Positions 12,216 to 20,203 of a stretch of DNA of 64,000 bases are shown here, one piece after another. Source of the stretch: Aerococcus kribbianus (GTDB lineage Bacteria > Bacillota > Bacilli > Lactobacillales > Aerococcaceae); contig NZ_JAPRFR010000001.1 in assembly GCF_026805545.1 (NCBI RefSeq), positions 992,001 through 1,056,000 of the forward strand. Direction: 5' to 3'. The notes beneath the pieces are model-generated. The model was not told the DNA's origin, ran no database searches, and was given only the letters and a program-made list of their open reading frames with translations. Position numbers and translations under genes: made by a program. Numbering within the stretch: the first letter of the stretch is position 1; each line of letters begins with the position of its first letter.

Positions 12216-13367
12216 TTAATTACCCGGAGTACGAATTGGCGTAATTAATTGCACCATATTGAAGTTATCAGCTTCTTGGCTAGGTAAGATAATAAATGGA
12301 TGAGAAGGTGATTGGAAGGTCAATTGGACATCTTGTTGGCCAAAAGTACGTAAAGCTTGGCGTAAGTAATCTGGGTTAAAGGAAATGTTTAGTCCTGACC
12401 CTTCTGCATTAATAATATTTAAAGTTTCTTCGACATTACCAATTTCAGCCGAATGTCCGGATAAAATAATATCATCAGAAGAAATACTCAATTTCACCAC
12501 ATTATTATGACCTTCGTTACTTAAGATCAAGGCCCGTTCGACTGCACCCAATAATTCACTAGCAGAAATTTCTAATAGGGTTTCATGGCTACTTGGCAAG
12601 AGGCGGTCTGTATCTGGATAATTTCCCTCTAACAAACGGGAGTAGAGATAAATATTATCAACTTTAAATAGAACTTGGTTGTCAGTCACCATCATTTCAA
12701 TATCTTCATTGTCATCAGCAATACGGACTAACTCGTTAAGACTGCGTCCAGGAATATTAAGTTGAATGCTCTCGTCTGCTAATTCTTTAGGACTATTAAG
12801 AGGAACAATCCGCTGACTGAGACGGTGAGAGTCTGTTGCCACTGCCTTCAACTTGTCATTCCCTAATACAAAGTGAATCCCAGTAAATAATGGACGAATT
12901 TCTTGGTCAGAAACCGAAATAATCGTTTGTTGGATCACTTGTTTAAAGAGATTAGCTGGTAAATTAAAGGTTGTTTGCGCATCAATTTCTGGTAAGCGTG
13001 GATAGTCATCAGGATTGATTCCATTTAAGGTAAATTCTGCTTGATCAGATTTAATAATAGTTTGGAAATTAACAGTTACTTCTAAGGACATGGAATCAGA
13101 AGGTAATTTTTTAACAATTTCACCTAAGAAACGTGCAGGTAAAACAATTTCACCGCGTTCAGCAATTTCTAATTGATGACTCTCATCTTCAGTAGAAATA
13201 AAGGCTTCAATAGAAATTGTTGAATCAGATCCTGTTAATAGTAAACCTGATTCAGTGGCTAAGATTTTAATTCCTGTTAATACAGGAATAGCTGTTTTAC
13301 TCGAAATGGCTCGTTGAACATGATTAAGATTTTTAACGAAGGTTGACCGATTAATGGTAAATTTCAT
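12216..13367 (-). CDS. dnaN: DNA polymerase III beta sliding clamp
   Basis: The 383-residue protein aligns along its length with DnaN, the ring-shaped processivity clamp made of three repeated domains per subunit. Recognisable parts are MKFTINRSTFVKNLNHVQRAIS at the start, KAVATDSHRLSQR in the middle and the C-terminal MVQLITPIRTPGN. The start has a GGAGGA site 10 nt upstream. It is transcribed in the dnaA direction, separated from dnaA by a 218-bp gap that is itself part of oriC. Confidence 0.97.
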   Translation of the reverse strand: MKFTINRSTFVKNLNHVQRAISSKTAIPVLTGIKILATESGLLLTGSDSTISIEAFISTEDESHQLEIAERGEIVLPARFLGEIVKKLPSDSMSLEVTVNFQTIIKSDQAEFTLNGINPDDYPRLPEIDAQTTFNLPANLFKQVIQQTIISVSDQEIRPLFTGIHFVLGNDKLKAVATDSHRLSQRIVPLNSPKELADESIQLNIPGRSLNELVRIADDNEDIEMMVTDNQVLFKVDNIYLYSRLLEGNYPDTDRLLPSSHETLLEISASELLGAVERALILSNEGHNNVVKLSISSDDIILSGHSAEIGNVEETLNIINAEGSGLNISFNPDYLRQALRTFGQQDVQLTFQSPSHPFIILPSQEADNFNMVQLITPIRTPGN

Positions 13368-13399
13368 GGATGAATGTTCCTCCTTGTCTTACTTATTTA

Positions 13400-13532
13400 T
13401 TAATAAATAAATAATAGTAGTAATAGGTCTTGTTAGTATTGTGGAAAACTATGGAAAAGTAACGGGATTAAAGCTTTTCCACATGTGGATAGCTTGTGCA
13501 TAAGTCTTGAAGTATTACTTTATTTGTCCACA
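13400..13532 (-). other. oriC: oriC, dnaA-dnaN side: DnaA boxes and DnaA-trio-like unwinding tract
   Basis: The gap between dnaA and dnaN contains TTGTCCACA (13524-13532), inverted TGTGCATAA (13495-13503, an exact TTATNCACA box read in reverse), TGTGGATAG (13484-13492), TTTTCCACA (13475-13483) and TGTGGAAAA (13440-13448). On the dnaA-sense strand the last box is followed by CCTATTACTACTATTATT and then AT-only DNA (13401-13430). This resembles the DnaA-trio plus AT-rich element of the Bacillus subtilis origin. I infer that strand opening starts here. Confidence 0.72.
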
Positions 13533-13585
13533 AGCTGATATGAGTCTATTTTAGCATAATTGTCATTAATCAACTGTTTTGATGA

Positions 13586-14923
13586 TTATTTTTGTAGTAA
13601 TTTTTTGATACTTTCGACATCGCGACTAACTTCACCATTTTCTTGGATAAGGTCAGCGATTTTTTCATGGGCATGAAGGACAGTTGTGTGGTCCTTACCC
13701 CCAAATTCTTGGCCAATTTTAGGTAGGGAAGATTCTGTGACTTCACGGGATAAATACATGGCAATTTGTCTAGGGACAACAATACTCCGAACCCGTTTCT
13801 TGCCTTTTAGGTCAGCAACTTCTAGGTTGAAATATTGCGCGACAGTATTTTGGATATCCGCAATAGATGGGGCTGATTTAGCTGCATTAGACCGGTAAGA
13901 GCGTAAGGCTTTGGCAGCCGTATTAGGGGTTAAATCTTCTTGATTCATCACAGCATAGGCTTGGACAGAAGTTAATGCCCCTTCTAGTTCACGAATATTG
14001 GAATCAATTTGTCCGGCAATATAGGATAGGGTGTCATCAGGAATTTGTAAGCCGTTGACATTGGCCTTATTCCGTAAAATAGCAATCCGTGTTTCTAGAT
14101 CAGGTGGTGTAATATCCGTTGATAGGCCTTGTTTAAAACGTGATACTAGCCGGTCTTCTAATTCAGGTATTTGACTGGCATCGCGATCAGAGGTCAATAC
14201 AATATGTTTATTGTTGTTATATAAGGCATTAAAGGTATGGAAAAACTCTTCCTGAGTGGATTGTTTGTTGCCTCCAATAAATTGGATATCATCGACTAAT
14301 AACATATCAACCGTACGGTAGTCTTTATGGAATTGGTCAGTGGTATTGGTTCGAATGGCATTGATAAAATCATTGGTAAAGGTTTCACTGGTTACATATT
14401 TGACTCTAGCATTAGGGTTGGTTCTCAATACTTCATGGCCTATTGCTTGCATGAGGTGCGTTTTTCCTAATCCTACACCCCCAAAGAAGAAGAGGGGATT
14501 ATAATCCCGACCAGGTCCCTCAGCAACAGCTAAGGCGGCAGCATGGGCCATTTTATTGCCTTCTCCAACAATAAAATTATCAAAAGTATATTTTGGATTT
14601 AACAAGTCTTTTGATGGGTTAGTGATGATTTCTGTGTCTGCTTGCCCTTGATTACCCATTTGAATGCGATTGTTAGGTTGGTCCAGATGCAAGAGCACAT
14701 CCACTTCTTGGTTAAGAAATTCATAGATTACTTGTTTAATCGTTAATAAATAGTAATTTTCAATATGTTTTTTATGTAATTCACTGGGAACACGAATATG
14801 CAACACTTGACCAGAGAATTCAATGGGGTCTAGGGCTTGAATCCAGGTTTCATAAGACCCTTTGGAAAGTTCTTGGCGAAAATGTTGTTTGACATAATCC
14901 CAGAGTCGCTCCATTTCATTCAT
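13586..14923 (-). CDS. dnaA: Chromosomal replication initiator DnaA
   Basis: The 445-residue initiator has domain I (MERLWDYVKQHFRQELSKGS), a linker, an AAA+ core with Walker A (GGVGLGKTHLMQAIG) and Walker B (MLLVDDIQFI), and the C-terminal DNA-binding domain with the signature (SREVTESSLPKIGQEFGGKDHTTVLHA). It binds TTATNCACA boxes found on both sides of the gene and opens the origin. AAGGAGAT lies 6 nt before the ATG. The flanking boxes make autoregulation likely, as in relatives. Confidence 0.98.
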   Translation of the reverse strand: MNEMERLWDYVKQHFRQELSKGSYETWIQALDPIEFSGQVLHIRVPSELHKKHIENYYLLTIKQVIYEFLNQEVDVLLHLDQPNNRIQMGNQGQADTEIITNPSKDLLNPKYTFDNFIVGEGNKMAHAAALAVAEGPGRDYNPLFFFGGVGLGKTHLMQAIGHEVLRTNPNARVKYVTSETFTNDFINAIRTNTTDQFHKDYRTVDMLLVDDIQFIGGNKQSTQEEFFHTFNALYNNNKHIVLTSDRDASQIPELEDRLVSRFKQGLSTDITPPDLETRIAILRNKANVNGLQIPDDTLSYIAGQIDSNIRELEGALTSVQAYAVMNQEDLTPNTAAKALRSYRSNAAKSAPSIADIQNTVAQYFNLEVADLKGKKRVRSIVVPRQIAMYLSREVTESSLPKIGQEFGGKDHTTVLHAHEKIADLIQENGEVSRDVESIKKLLQK

Positions 14924-14998
14924 ATTTCTATCTCCTTAAATCCTTACTGATTTCATAAAATCATTTATGCCTATCCATTTTAACATGGTCATAATAAC

Positions 14999-15196
14999 TT
15001 TTCCACAGATTTTAAAGACTTTGGAAAAAGTTTTCCCAAACAAGGGATAAAGATATCCACAATCTGTGCATATCTGTTCACTTATCTTGGATAACTCCTT
15101 ATCTTGTGTATAAAAATAAGGTCTAAAAGACTGATATCATAAGATTTGTAGATACTTATGCACAGATGTGGATAAGTTATCAAAAACTGTGGATTT
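14999..15196. other. oriC: oriC, upstream DnaA-box array
   Basis: The dnaA-rpmH gap holds at least seven DnaA boxes in about 200 bp. Exact matches to TTATNCACA are TTATGCACA (15156-15164), inverted TGTGGATAA (15167-15175) and inverted TGTGTATAA (15105-15113). Near matches are TTTTCCACA (14999-15007), ATATCCACA (15053-15061), inverted TGTGCATAT (15065-15073) and inverted TGTGGATTT (15188-15196). With the boxes downstream of dnaA this makes a bipartite origin. The remainder up to 15412 shows nothing else that I recognise. Confidence 0.85.
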
Positions 15197-15412
15197 GTTT
15201 ACAACTTTGTGTTTAAGGCTGGGGATATTTATGTTTAAAGCAGTCAAATCAACAGCCCTGTGAGTCGATTATCCCCAATTGTGGTTAAAAATTGCAGATA
15301 TAGATACTGATGAGCGGTTAGTAATGTTAGGAGATGAATCGGCAGAATGCGTTGTCAAATAAACAGAATTATGCTAAGATGGTCGGTATGAGTGAAAAAA
15401 ATTAAAAAAGAA

Positions 15413-15441
15413 TTGAAACGAGACTATTTTTTCAGTATAAT
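15413..15441 (+). promoter_or_regulatory. rpmH promoter
   Basis: TTGAAA (15413-15418), a 17-nt spacer and TATAAT (15436-15441) form a near-consensus housekeeping promoter. The leader contains a small GCGTTA/TAACGC hairpin (15452-15467) before the ribosome binding site. Confidence 0.85.
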
Positions 15442-15496
15442 AGTTAAGGTCGCGTTATTAGTAACGCATTTCAAGAACTTAGGAGGTGCATTTCCC

Positions 15497-15631
15497 GTGA
15501 AAAGAACATATCAACCAAAGAAACGGACGCGTAGCAAAGTTCATGGCTTCCGTAAACGTATGCAAACTAAAAATGGACGCCGCGTTCTAAAATCTCGTCG
15601 TCGTAAAGGAAGAAAAGTTATTTCAAGATAA
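15497..15631 (+). CDS. rpmH: 50S ribosomal protein bL34
   Basis: The 44-residue, highly basic protein [20 protein letters not shown]... ending KGRKVISR is unmistakably L34. It begins at a GTG (15497) directly after AGGAGGTG. A longer frame reaching back to 15392 would start upstream of the promoter -10 and is rejected. It is the first gene of rpmH-rnpA-yidC-jag. A terminator immediately downstream probably makes rpmH transcripts far more abundant than those of rnpA. Confidence 0.96.
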   Translation: MKRTYQPKKRTRSKVHGFRKRMQTKNGRRVLKSRRRKGRKVISR

Positions 15632-15658
15632 GATCACAGAGCGCTGTGGTCTTTTTTT
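15632..15658 (+). terminator. Terminator between rpmH and rnpA
   Basis: The stem GATCACAG (15632-15639) / CTGTGGTC (15644-15651) with an AGCG loop is followed by seven T. It ends right before the rnpA ribosome binding site. Partial termination would let ribosomal protein L34 be made in excess of the RNase P protein. Confidence 0.85.
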
Positions 15659-15683
15659 GCATGTAAAGGAGGTTTTTGAGCTG

Positions 15684-16088
15684 ATGCGCAAGTCCTTTCG
15701 CGTAAAATCGGAACAGGATTTTTCTGCTGTTTTTCATCGTGGGGCTTCTAAGGCTAACCGTCAATTTGTGGTTTACCAGTTGGAGAAACAACAAAATCAT
15801 TTTCGTGTTGGCATTTCTGTAGGTAAGAAAATTGGCAATGCTGTAGAACGTAATGCGGTGAAGCGGAAGATTCGTCAGGCGATTTTTGAATTAAAACCTT
15901 TTTTACAATCTAATGTTGACTTCATTATTATTGCTCGCAAACCTACTGCACAAATGTCAACTGCTGAGGTAAAGAAATCGTTAATCCATGTGTTGCGGTT
16001 AAGTGATTTATTTGTCACTGATCCGCAAAATGGGACAAAATCTGCTAGAACATCGGAGGAAAACCCTAGTGAAACTCATCAAAAATAA
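15684..16088 (+). CDS. rnpA: Ribonuclease P protein component
   Basis: The 134-residue basic protein assists the RNase P RNA in removing tRNA 5' leaders. It carries the family motif RNAVKRKIRQAIFE (around residues 55-68) and starts MRKSFRVKSEQDFSAVF. The ATG at 15684 follows AAAGGAGG. A start at 15657 would place codons inside the rpmH terminator and is rejected. The C-terminal ~20 residues overlap the first codons of yidC (20-bp overlap). Confidence 0.95.
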   Translation: MRKSFRVKSEQDFSAVFHRGASKANRQFVVYQLEKQQNHFRVGISVGKKIGNAVERNAVKRKIRQAIFELKPFLQSNVDFIIIARKPTAQMSTAEVKKSLIHVLRLSDLFVTDPQNGTKSARTSEENPSETHQK

Positions 16089-16911
16089 AAAAATGGGGCG
16101 TTTACTGACCCTAATTATGCCCATAATCTTGTTTTTAGCGGCGTGTGGTCGCTCAGTTCGTGAACCCATTACGGAAAATTCTACTGGTCTTTGGGATCGC
16201 GGTATTGTTTATAACTTATCACGTATTATCATCTGGTTCTCAGACCTTTTTGGCGGGAATTATGGTTTAGGTATTATTGCCGTTACCTTAATTATTCGGA
16301 TTTTACTGATTCCTTTGACCATGTATCAAATGAAATCCACCGAAAAAATGCAAGCTGTGCAACCAGAAATGCAAGCCTTACAGAAAAAGTATTCATCTAA
16401 AGACCCAGAAACTCAACGAAAACTTCAAGAAGAGATGGGTAAATTAAATGAGAAGTATGACTATAATCCGTTTGCTGCCTTTATTCCTTTATTGATTCAA
16501 TTGCCTATTCTAATGGCACTTTACCAATCGATTTCACGGACTGAAGCCATTGCGACTGGTAATTTCTTGTGGGCACAGTTGGGAACCCCTGATCCTTATC
16601 TTATTTTCCCAATTATTGCTGCTATCTTAACTTGGTATAATTCAAAACTAATGATGATTGGCTCACCCACTCAAAATGGATCGACAGCTGTGATGCAATG
16701 GGTTATGCCTTTAATGATTTTGTTTATGGGAATTTCCCTTCCAGCAGCTATTGCTTTATACTGGGTAACAAGTACTGGTGTGACTATTATCCAAACTTTG
16801 GTGCTCAATAATCCTTATAAAAAACGGCAAGAGCGACAAGCCCAAGCCGCTAAAGAAAAAGACTTGGCCCGGCGTTTGGAGAAGGCCAAACGTAATCCAC
16901 GTAAGAAATAA
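16069..16911 (+). CDS. yidC: Membrane protein insertase YidC (Oxa1 family), lipoprotein form
   Basis: This 280-residue YidC/SpoIIIJ-type insertase helps insert and fold membrane proteins with or without SecYEG. The N-terminus is a lipoprotein signal (LLTLIMPIILFLAAC, lipidated Cys26), followed by the 60KD_IMP core (YGLGIIAVTLIIRILLIPLTMYQMKSTEKMQ; FAAFIPLLIQLPILMALYQSI) with five predicted membrane segments and a basic tail (KRQERQAQAAKEKD) that can touch ribosomes. I chose the GTG at 16069, 9 nt after GGAGG, because upstream codons belong to the rnpA-overlapping frame. Confidence 0.94.
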   Translation: MKLIKNKKMGRLLTLIMPIILFLAACGRSVREPITENSTGLWDRGIVYNLSRIIIWFSDLFGGNYGLGIIAVTLIIRILLIPLTMYQMKSTEKMQAVQPEMQALQKKYSSKDPETQRKLQEEMGKLNEKYDYNPFAAFIPLLIQLPILMALYQSISRTEAIATGNFLWAQLGTPDPYLIFPIIAAILTWYNSKLMMIGSPTQNGSTAVMQWVMPLMILFMGISLPAAIALYWVTSTGVTIIQTLVLNNPYKKRQERQAQAAKEKDLARRLEKAKRNPRKK

Positions 16912-16961
16912 GTGATTTGCTTGACTGATATCAGTTAAAGCATGAATAAGGAGGAGTCTAG

Positions 16962-18200
16962 ATGACGACAGAAAAATTTCAAGCAACCACTATTGATGCA
17001 GCTATTCAAAAAGGCTTAGATAAATATCAAGTGGAACGGTCAATGGTAGAAATTGAAATTATCCAACGTGACCGTAAAGGTTTTATGGGAATTGGTGCCA
17101 AAGATGCCATAGTAGCAATGCGTTTAGTAGAAACCCCTGAGAGTAGTGACTCAAGCCAAGCCAGTCATACAGCAGGTGAAGTGAATCGGATTCCTGTAGA
17201 AGACTCACTAGGTGGCGATACTGCCGTTGAGGAAACAGAACTTGATAAATCAGCCCATGCAGATGACAAAATTATTAGTAAAATTGATGAAAATTCTGAT
17301 AGTCAAACAGAAACTGAGGGCGTAGACTTTGTCGCAGCTAAAGAACTTGAATCAGTGTCCAGTGACGAATTAACTAAAGAGGAAAGTGACTCGCAAACTG
17401 ACCAAGTGTCTGAAGCTGCTGAAGGAGTAGTTGCTCCTGAAGAAGGTCAATTAAAAGAAACTAAGGCAGATACTGGTTTGCCAGTATCAAATGCGGTTCC
17501 TGGAGAATTAGATGGCCCAGATAAAGCAGCTAGTGGCTTGGAAGCCAATCCTGCTGAGTCAACAGTGGCTACTCAAAACGACTTGAATTCAGAAGTCCAA
17601 GCAGAAACGATAACTAGCCAAAGTGCGACTGGGTTAGCAAGTAATGTCGCTAACAACGAGACGACAGATTTGGCGAGTCAAGAAGCTGATGACTTAGACT
17701 CTTCACAAAATAATGAAGAGGAAGAAGAAATGGCAACACCAGATTCTGAAGTTGAAAATATTGAAAAAGTAGCTCGCTATCTAATGGATGTTTGCGATGC
17801 CTATTTGGCGCCAATTACAGTAGACGTGGAAGACTATGGTAATGAAATTATCTATCATTTAAATACAGATAAACCCGGTTTAGTGATTGGTAAGCATGGT
17901 AAGATCATTAATTCTTTAGAAACTTTAGCTAAAGTATTGACCCACCGTCATGTCCGTAATCGTGTAATTGTGAGCGTTAATGTTGGTGACTACCGTGAAC
18001 GTCGGCAAGAAACCTTGGAACACTTAGCCCAACGTACGGCAGATGAAGTTACAGAAACCCAACAATCAATCGCTCTTGATCCATTACCAGCTTCTGAACG
18101 TAAAATTATTCATTCCCAACTCGCTAAATACCCACACATCAAAACCTCATCCCAGGGCCGTGAACCGCATAGATACCTGGTCGTTAAATATAAAGGTTAG
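16962..18200 (+). CDS. jag: RNA-binding protein Jag/KhpB (EloR)
   Basis: The 412-residue protein has an N-terminal Jag_N domain (residues 1-55, with KGFMGIGAKDA), an unusually long acidic Asp/Glu/Ser/Thr-rich linker (about residues 60-255), a KH domain (YHLNTDKPGLVIGKHGKIINSLETL) and a C-terminal R3H domain (YRERRQETLEHLAQRTADEV). KhpB homologues bind RNA with KhpA and affect cell elongation and division in streptococci. Position behind yidC is conserved. The linker makes it longer than many homologues. Confidence 0.92.
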   Translation: MTTEKFQATTIDAAIQKGLDKYQVERSMVEIEIIQRDRKGFMGIGAKDAIVAMRLVETPESSDSSQASHTAGEVNRIPVEDSLGGDTAVEETELDKSAHADDKIISKIDENSDSQTETEGVDFVAAKELESVSSDELTKEESDSQTDQVSEAAEGVVAPEEGQLKETKADTGLPVSNAVPGELDGPDKAASGLEANPAESTVATQNDLNSEVQAETITSQSATGLASNVANNETTDLASQEADDLDSSQNNEEEEEMATPDSEVENIEKVARYLMDVCDAYLAPITVDVEDYGNEIIYHLNTDKPGLVIGKHGKIINSLETLAKVLTHRHVRNRVIVSVNVGDYRERRQETLEHLAQRTADEVTETQQSIALDPLPASERKIIHSQLAKYPHIKTSSQGREPHRYLVVKYKG

Positions 18201-18440
18201 GATGTGAGCAAAAGCGGTAAGAGCGAGAGATTTGAGCCAATAGGCAAAAGAGACGAACTTGAATCTTTTAGCCTATTGGACAAATATCCGAAGCTCTTGC
18301 TTTTGCGAACTCGACTAAAAAGGGTGCGATGAAAAGCGGTAGGACGGAATCGTTGGACCAAAAGGCTGCAGATAGCGACTAGCTATCAAAGTCTTTTGGG
18401 AAACGCATGTCAGTCCTGCTTTTCAGAACCCGACTATAAG
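18199..18440 (+). repeat. Modular hairpin repeat, locus R2 (two modules)
   Basis: Immediately after jag there are two consecutive hairpin modules. Module A (about 18203-18314) pairs GCAAAAGC-GGT-AAGAGC with GCTCTT-GCTTTTGC and has an inner stem around CCAATAGGC / GCCTATTGG. Module B (about 18327-18435) pairs GAAAAGC-GGT-AGGAC with GTCCT-GCTTTTC and has an inner stem CCAAAAG.. / ..CTTTTGG. Both helices keep a three-base GGT bulge although the paired sequences differ. Confidence 0.78.
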
Positions 18441-18476
18441 GATGTGATGAAAATTCATCCTTATAAGTCACTAAAC

Positions 18477-18525
18477 AAAGAGCCAATTCCTGCAAATTCG
18501 TTTTGCAGTGAGTTGGCTCTTTTTA
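18477..18525 (+). terminator. Terminator after jag and repeat R2
   Basis: AAAGAGCCAA and CTGCAAA pair with TTTGCAG and TTGGCTCTTT across a short loop, followed by T5. A smaller hairpin TAAGGATG / CATCCTTA lies just before it (18437-18463). Confidence 0.8.
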
Positions 18526-18672
18526 TTATGAAATTCCCCTTTACATACATTATTGTATTCTTATTTTAACCTGTCTTCTCGATATTTAGAACAGAAAGAT
18601 TTCTTTTGTGTCTGATTTCCATTAGAATTCCTCTAATTTTTAACTTATAAGTTGAATTTTAAGGCAAAACTG

Positions 18673-18701
18673 TTGTAAATGTCTTAAGTTTTCTTTAATA
18701 T
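18673..18701 (+). promoter_or_regulatory. Promoter of the mechanosensitive channel gene
   Basis: TTGTAA (18673-18678), a 17-nt spacer and TAATAT (18696-18701) lie about 60 bp before the start codon at 18761. Confidence 0.6.
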
Positions 18702-18760
18702 ATGGTTCATAGGAAGAAAATTTATTGTCAAAATTTTATAAAGAAAGAAGGAGAATAACT

Positions 18761-19987
18761 ATGGATTTTTCAACTTTAGGAGAAAACCTGTTGGCAGCAA
18801 TTCCAACAGTACTCTATGGTATTGTTTTAATAATTGCGGCTTGGATTATCGCTAAATTAGTGAAGAAAGCCGTTGTCAAAGGAGCCGAAGCGGCTAACCT
18901 AGACAGCAAGTTAGTGCAATGGAATGTTGCTAACACAAATGATCAAGCACAAAGTACATTGTCATCAATTGCACAAGTACTTTACTACCTAGTATGGGTA
19001 TTATTCTTACCAGGTATTTTTGAAACATTTGGTTTAACTTCAATTGCCCAACCAATTCGTGATATGACAGCTGGCGCTCTAGAATTTATTCCAGCCTTGG
19101 CTATGGCTATCATTATCTTCGTGATTGGCTTTATCGTAGCTCGCCTAGTGAAGAACTTAGTGGTTAACTTAGCTGAAACGGTAAATATTGACCACTATGT
19201 TAACAAATTTACTGGTTCAGATGACGAAGGTGGCAACACCTTAGCTAATGCCCTTGGTTACATTGCTTTTGCCTTAGTCATTATCCCAATTGCCATTGTT
19301 GGTTTAGAAACATTAGGAATCCAATCAATTACTGTTCCAATTGTTGGTGTGTTTAATTCTGTTTTAGCAGCAATTCCTAATATTTTAGTCGCTGCTATTT
19401 TAGTGGCTGTTGGATTAGTCATTGCTCGTGTTGTTGGTCAATTAGTTTCTTCATTACTTGAAGGAACTGGCATCAATTCCCTATCAAAATATGTTGAAGA
19501 TAAAACAGAAAACAGCAAACCAATTAACTTTGCCAACATTATTGGTCAAGTAGTGGCTGTTGTTATCGGCCTATTCTTTGTGGTTGAAGCCTTAAATGCC
19601 TTAAATCTAGAAGTATTAAATGAGGTTGGGGTAGCAATTATTGCTTACATTCCTAACGTTCTTGTAGCCTTGATTATTCTTGGCCTTGGAATTTTTGGTG
19701 GTCGTTTCTTAGGAAACTTTGTGGCTGACAACACTAACTCTAAATGGATTGCTGAAATCGTTAAGGCGATCTTCGCAGTATTTGCTGTGTTTATGGCGCT
19801 TGACCAATTAAACTTTGCCAATAATATTGTTAATCTTGCCTTCCTATTTATCATTGGTGGTCTATCTGTAGCCTTTGCCTTATCATTTGGTTTAGGTGGC
19901 CGCGACTTCGCTGCTAAACAATTAGACAAATTAGACCGTAAAATCAATGACGAAAACAAAGACAATAATAACAACCAACAATTCTAA
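18761..19987 (+). CDS. Mechanosensitive-channel-like membrane protein with TM_helix repeats
   Basis: The 408-residue integral membrane protein contains repeated blocks of the pattern AIPxxLxxxILxxxGxxIAR (for example FIPALAMAIIIFVIGFIVARLVKNL, IPNILVAAILVAVGLVIARVVGQL, YIPNVLVALIILGLGIFGGRFLG). This is typical of the conserved TM_helix repeat family related to MscS/CmpX channels. About eight to ten membrane spans are expected, with a soluble acidic/Asn-rich C-terminus. I take the ATG at 18761 after AGAAGGAG; an upstream in-frame start at 18725 lacks one. A role in osmotic or envelope stress is inferred. Confidence 0.75.
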   Translation: MDFSTLGENLLAAIPTVLYGIVLIIAAWIIAKLVKKAVVKGAEAANLDSKLVQWNVANTNDQAQSTLSSIAQVLYYLVWVLFLPGIFETFGLTSIAQPIRDMTAGALEFIPALAMAIIIFVIGFIVARLVKNLVVNLAETVNIDHYVNKFTGSDDEGGNTLANALGYIAFALVIIPIAIVGLETLGIQSITVPIVGVFNSVLAAIPNILVAAILVAVGLVIARVVGQLVSSLLEGTGINSLSKYVEDKTENSKPINFANIIGQVVAVVIGLFFVVEALNALNLEVLNEVGVAIIAYIPNVLVALIILGLGIFGGRFLGNFVADNTNSKWIAEIVKAIFAVFAVFMALDQLNFANNIVNLAFLFIIGGLSVAFALSFGLGGRDFAAKQLDKLDRKINDENKDNNNNQQF

Positions 19988-20014
19988 TGCTATCAAGTGA
20001 ATTGTTAGTGAAGG

Positions 20015-20042
20015 GTCCGGGATAAAATCTCGGACTTTTTTG
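20015..20042 (+). terminator. Terminator of the mechanosensitive channel gene
   Basis: The stem GTCCGGGAT / ATCTCGGAC (20015-20035, one G-T pair) is followed by T7. Confidence 0.85.
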
Positions 20043-20064
20043 ATGGCATCTTTGGGCAAAGGAG

Positions 20065-20093
20065 TTTACAAAGGCCAGTAAATGCTCTATAAT
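20065..20093 (+). promoter_or_regulatory. mnmE-mnmG promoter
   Basis: TTTACA (20065-20070), a 17-nt spacer and TATAAT (20088-20093) form a near-consensus promoter. It would start transcripts near 20100, giving a leader of about 100 nt before mnmE. Confidence 0.85.
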
Positions 20094-20109
20094 ACGATGG
20101 AATATGAAT

Positions 20110-20181
20110 AAGTTTGACAGTCAAAGTGTCTACTATTTCGCCGACTTGGGGAGGGGGATAGTCTAGACACTTTTTATTTTT
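20110..20181 (+). promoter_or_regulatory. Possible transcription attenuator in the mnmE leader
   Basis: Between the promoter and mnmE the stem AAAGTGTCTA (20123-20132) / TAGACACTTT (20164-20173) is followed by TTTTTATTTTT, which looks like an intrinsic terminator inside the leader. The 5' arm overlaps a small alternative hairpin TTTGA/TCAAA (20113-20125), which could compete. The ligand, if any, is unknown. A short regulatory RNA ending here is the alternative. Confidence 0.5.
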
Positions 20182-20203
20182 AAATAATAGAGAGGAGTTT
20201 GTC

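Noticed and set aside
18199-18440. CRISPR array or tandem repeat at the modular repeat loci
   Set aside because: Modules are palindromic, of unequal sequence and dispersed singly; there is no regular spacer and no cas gene.
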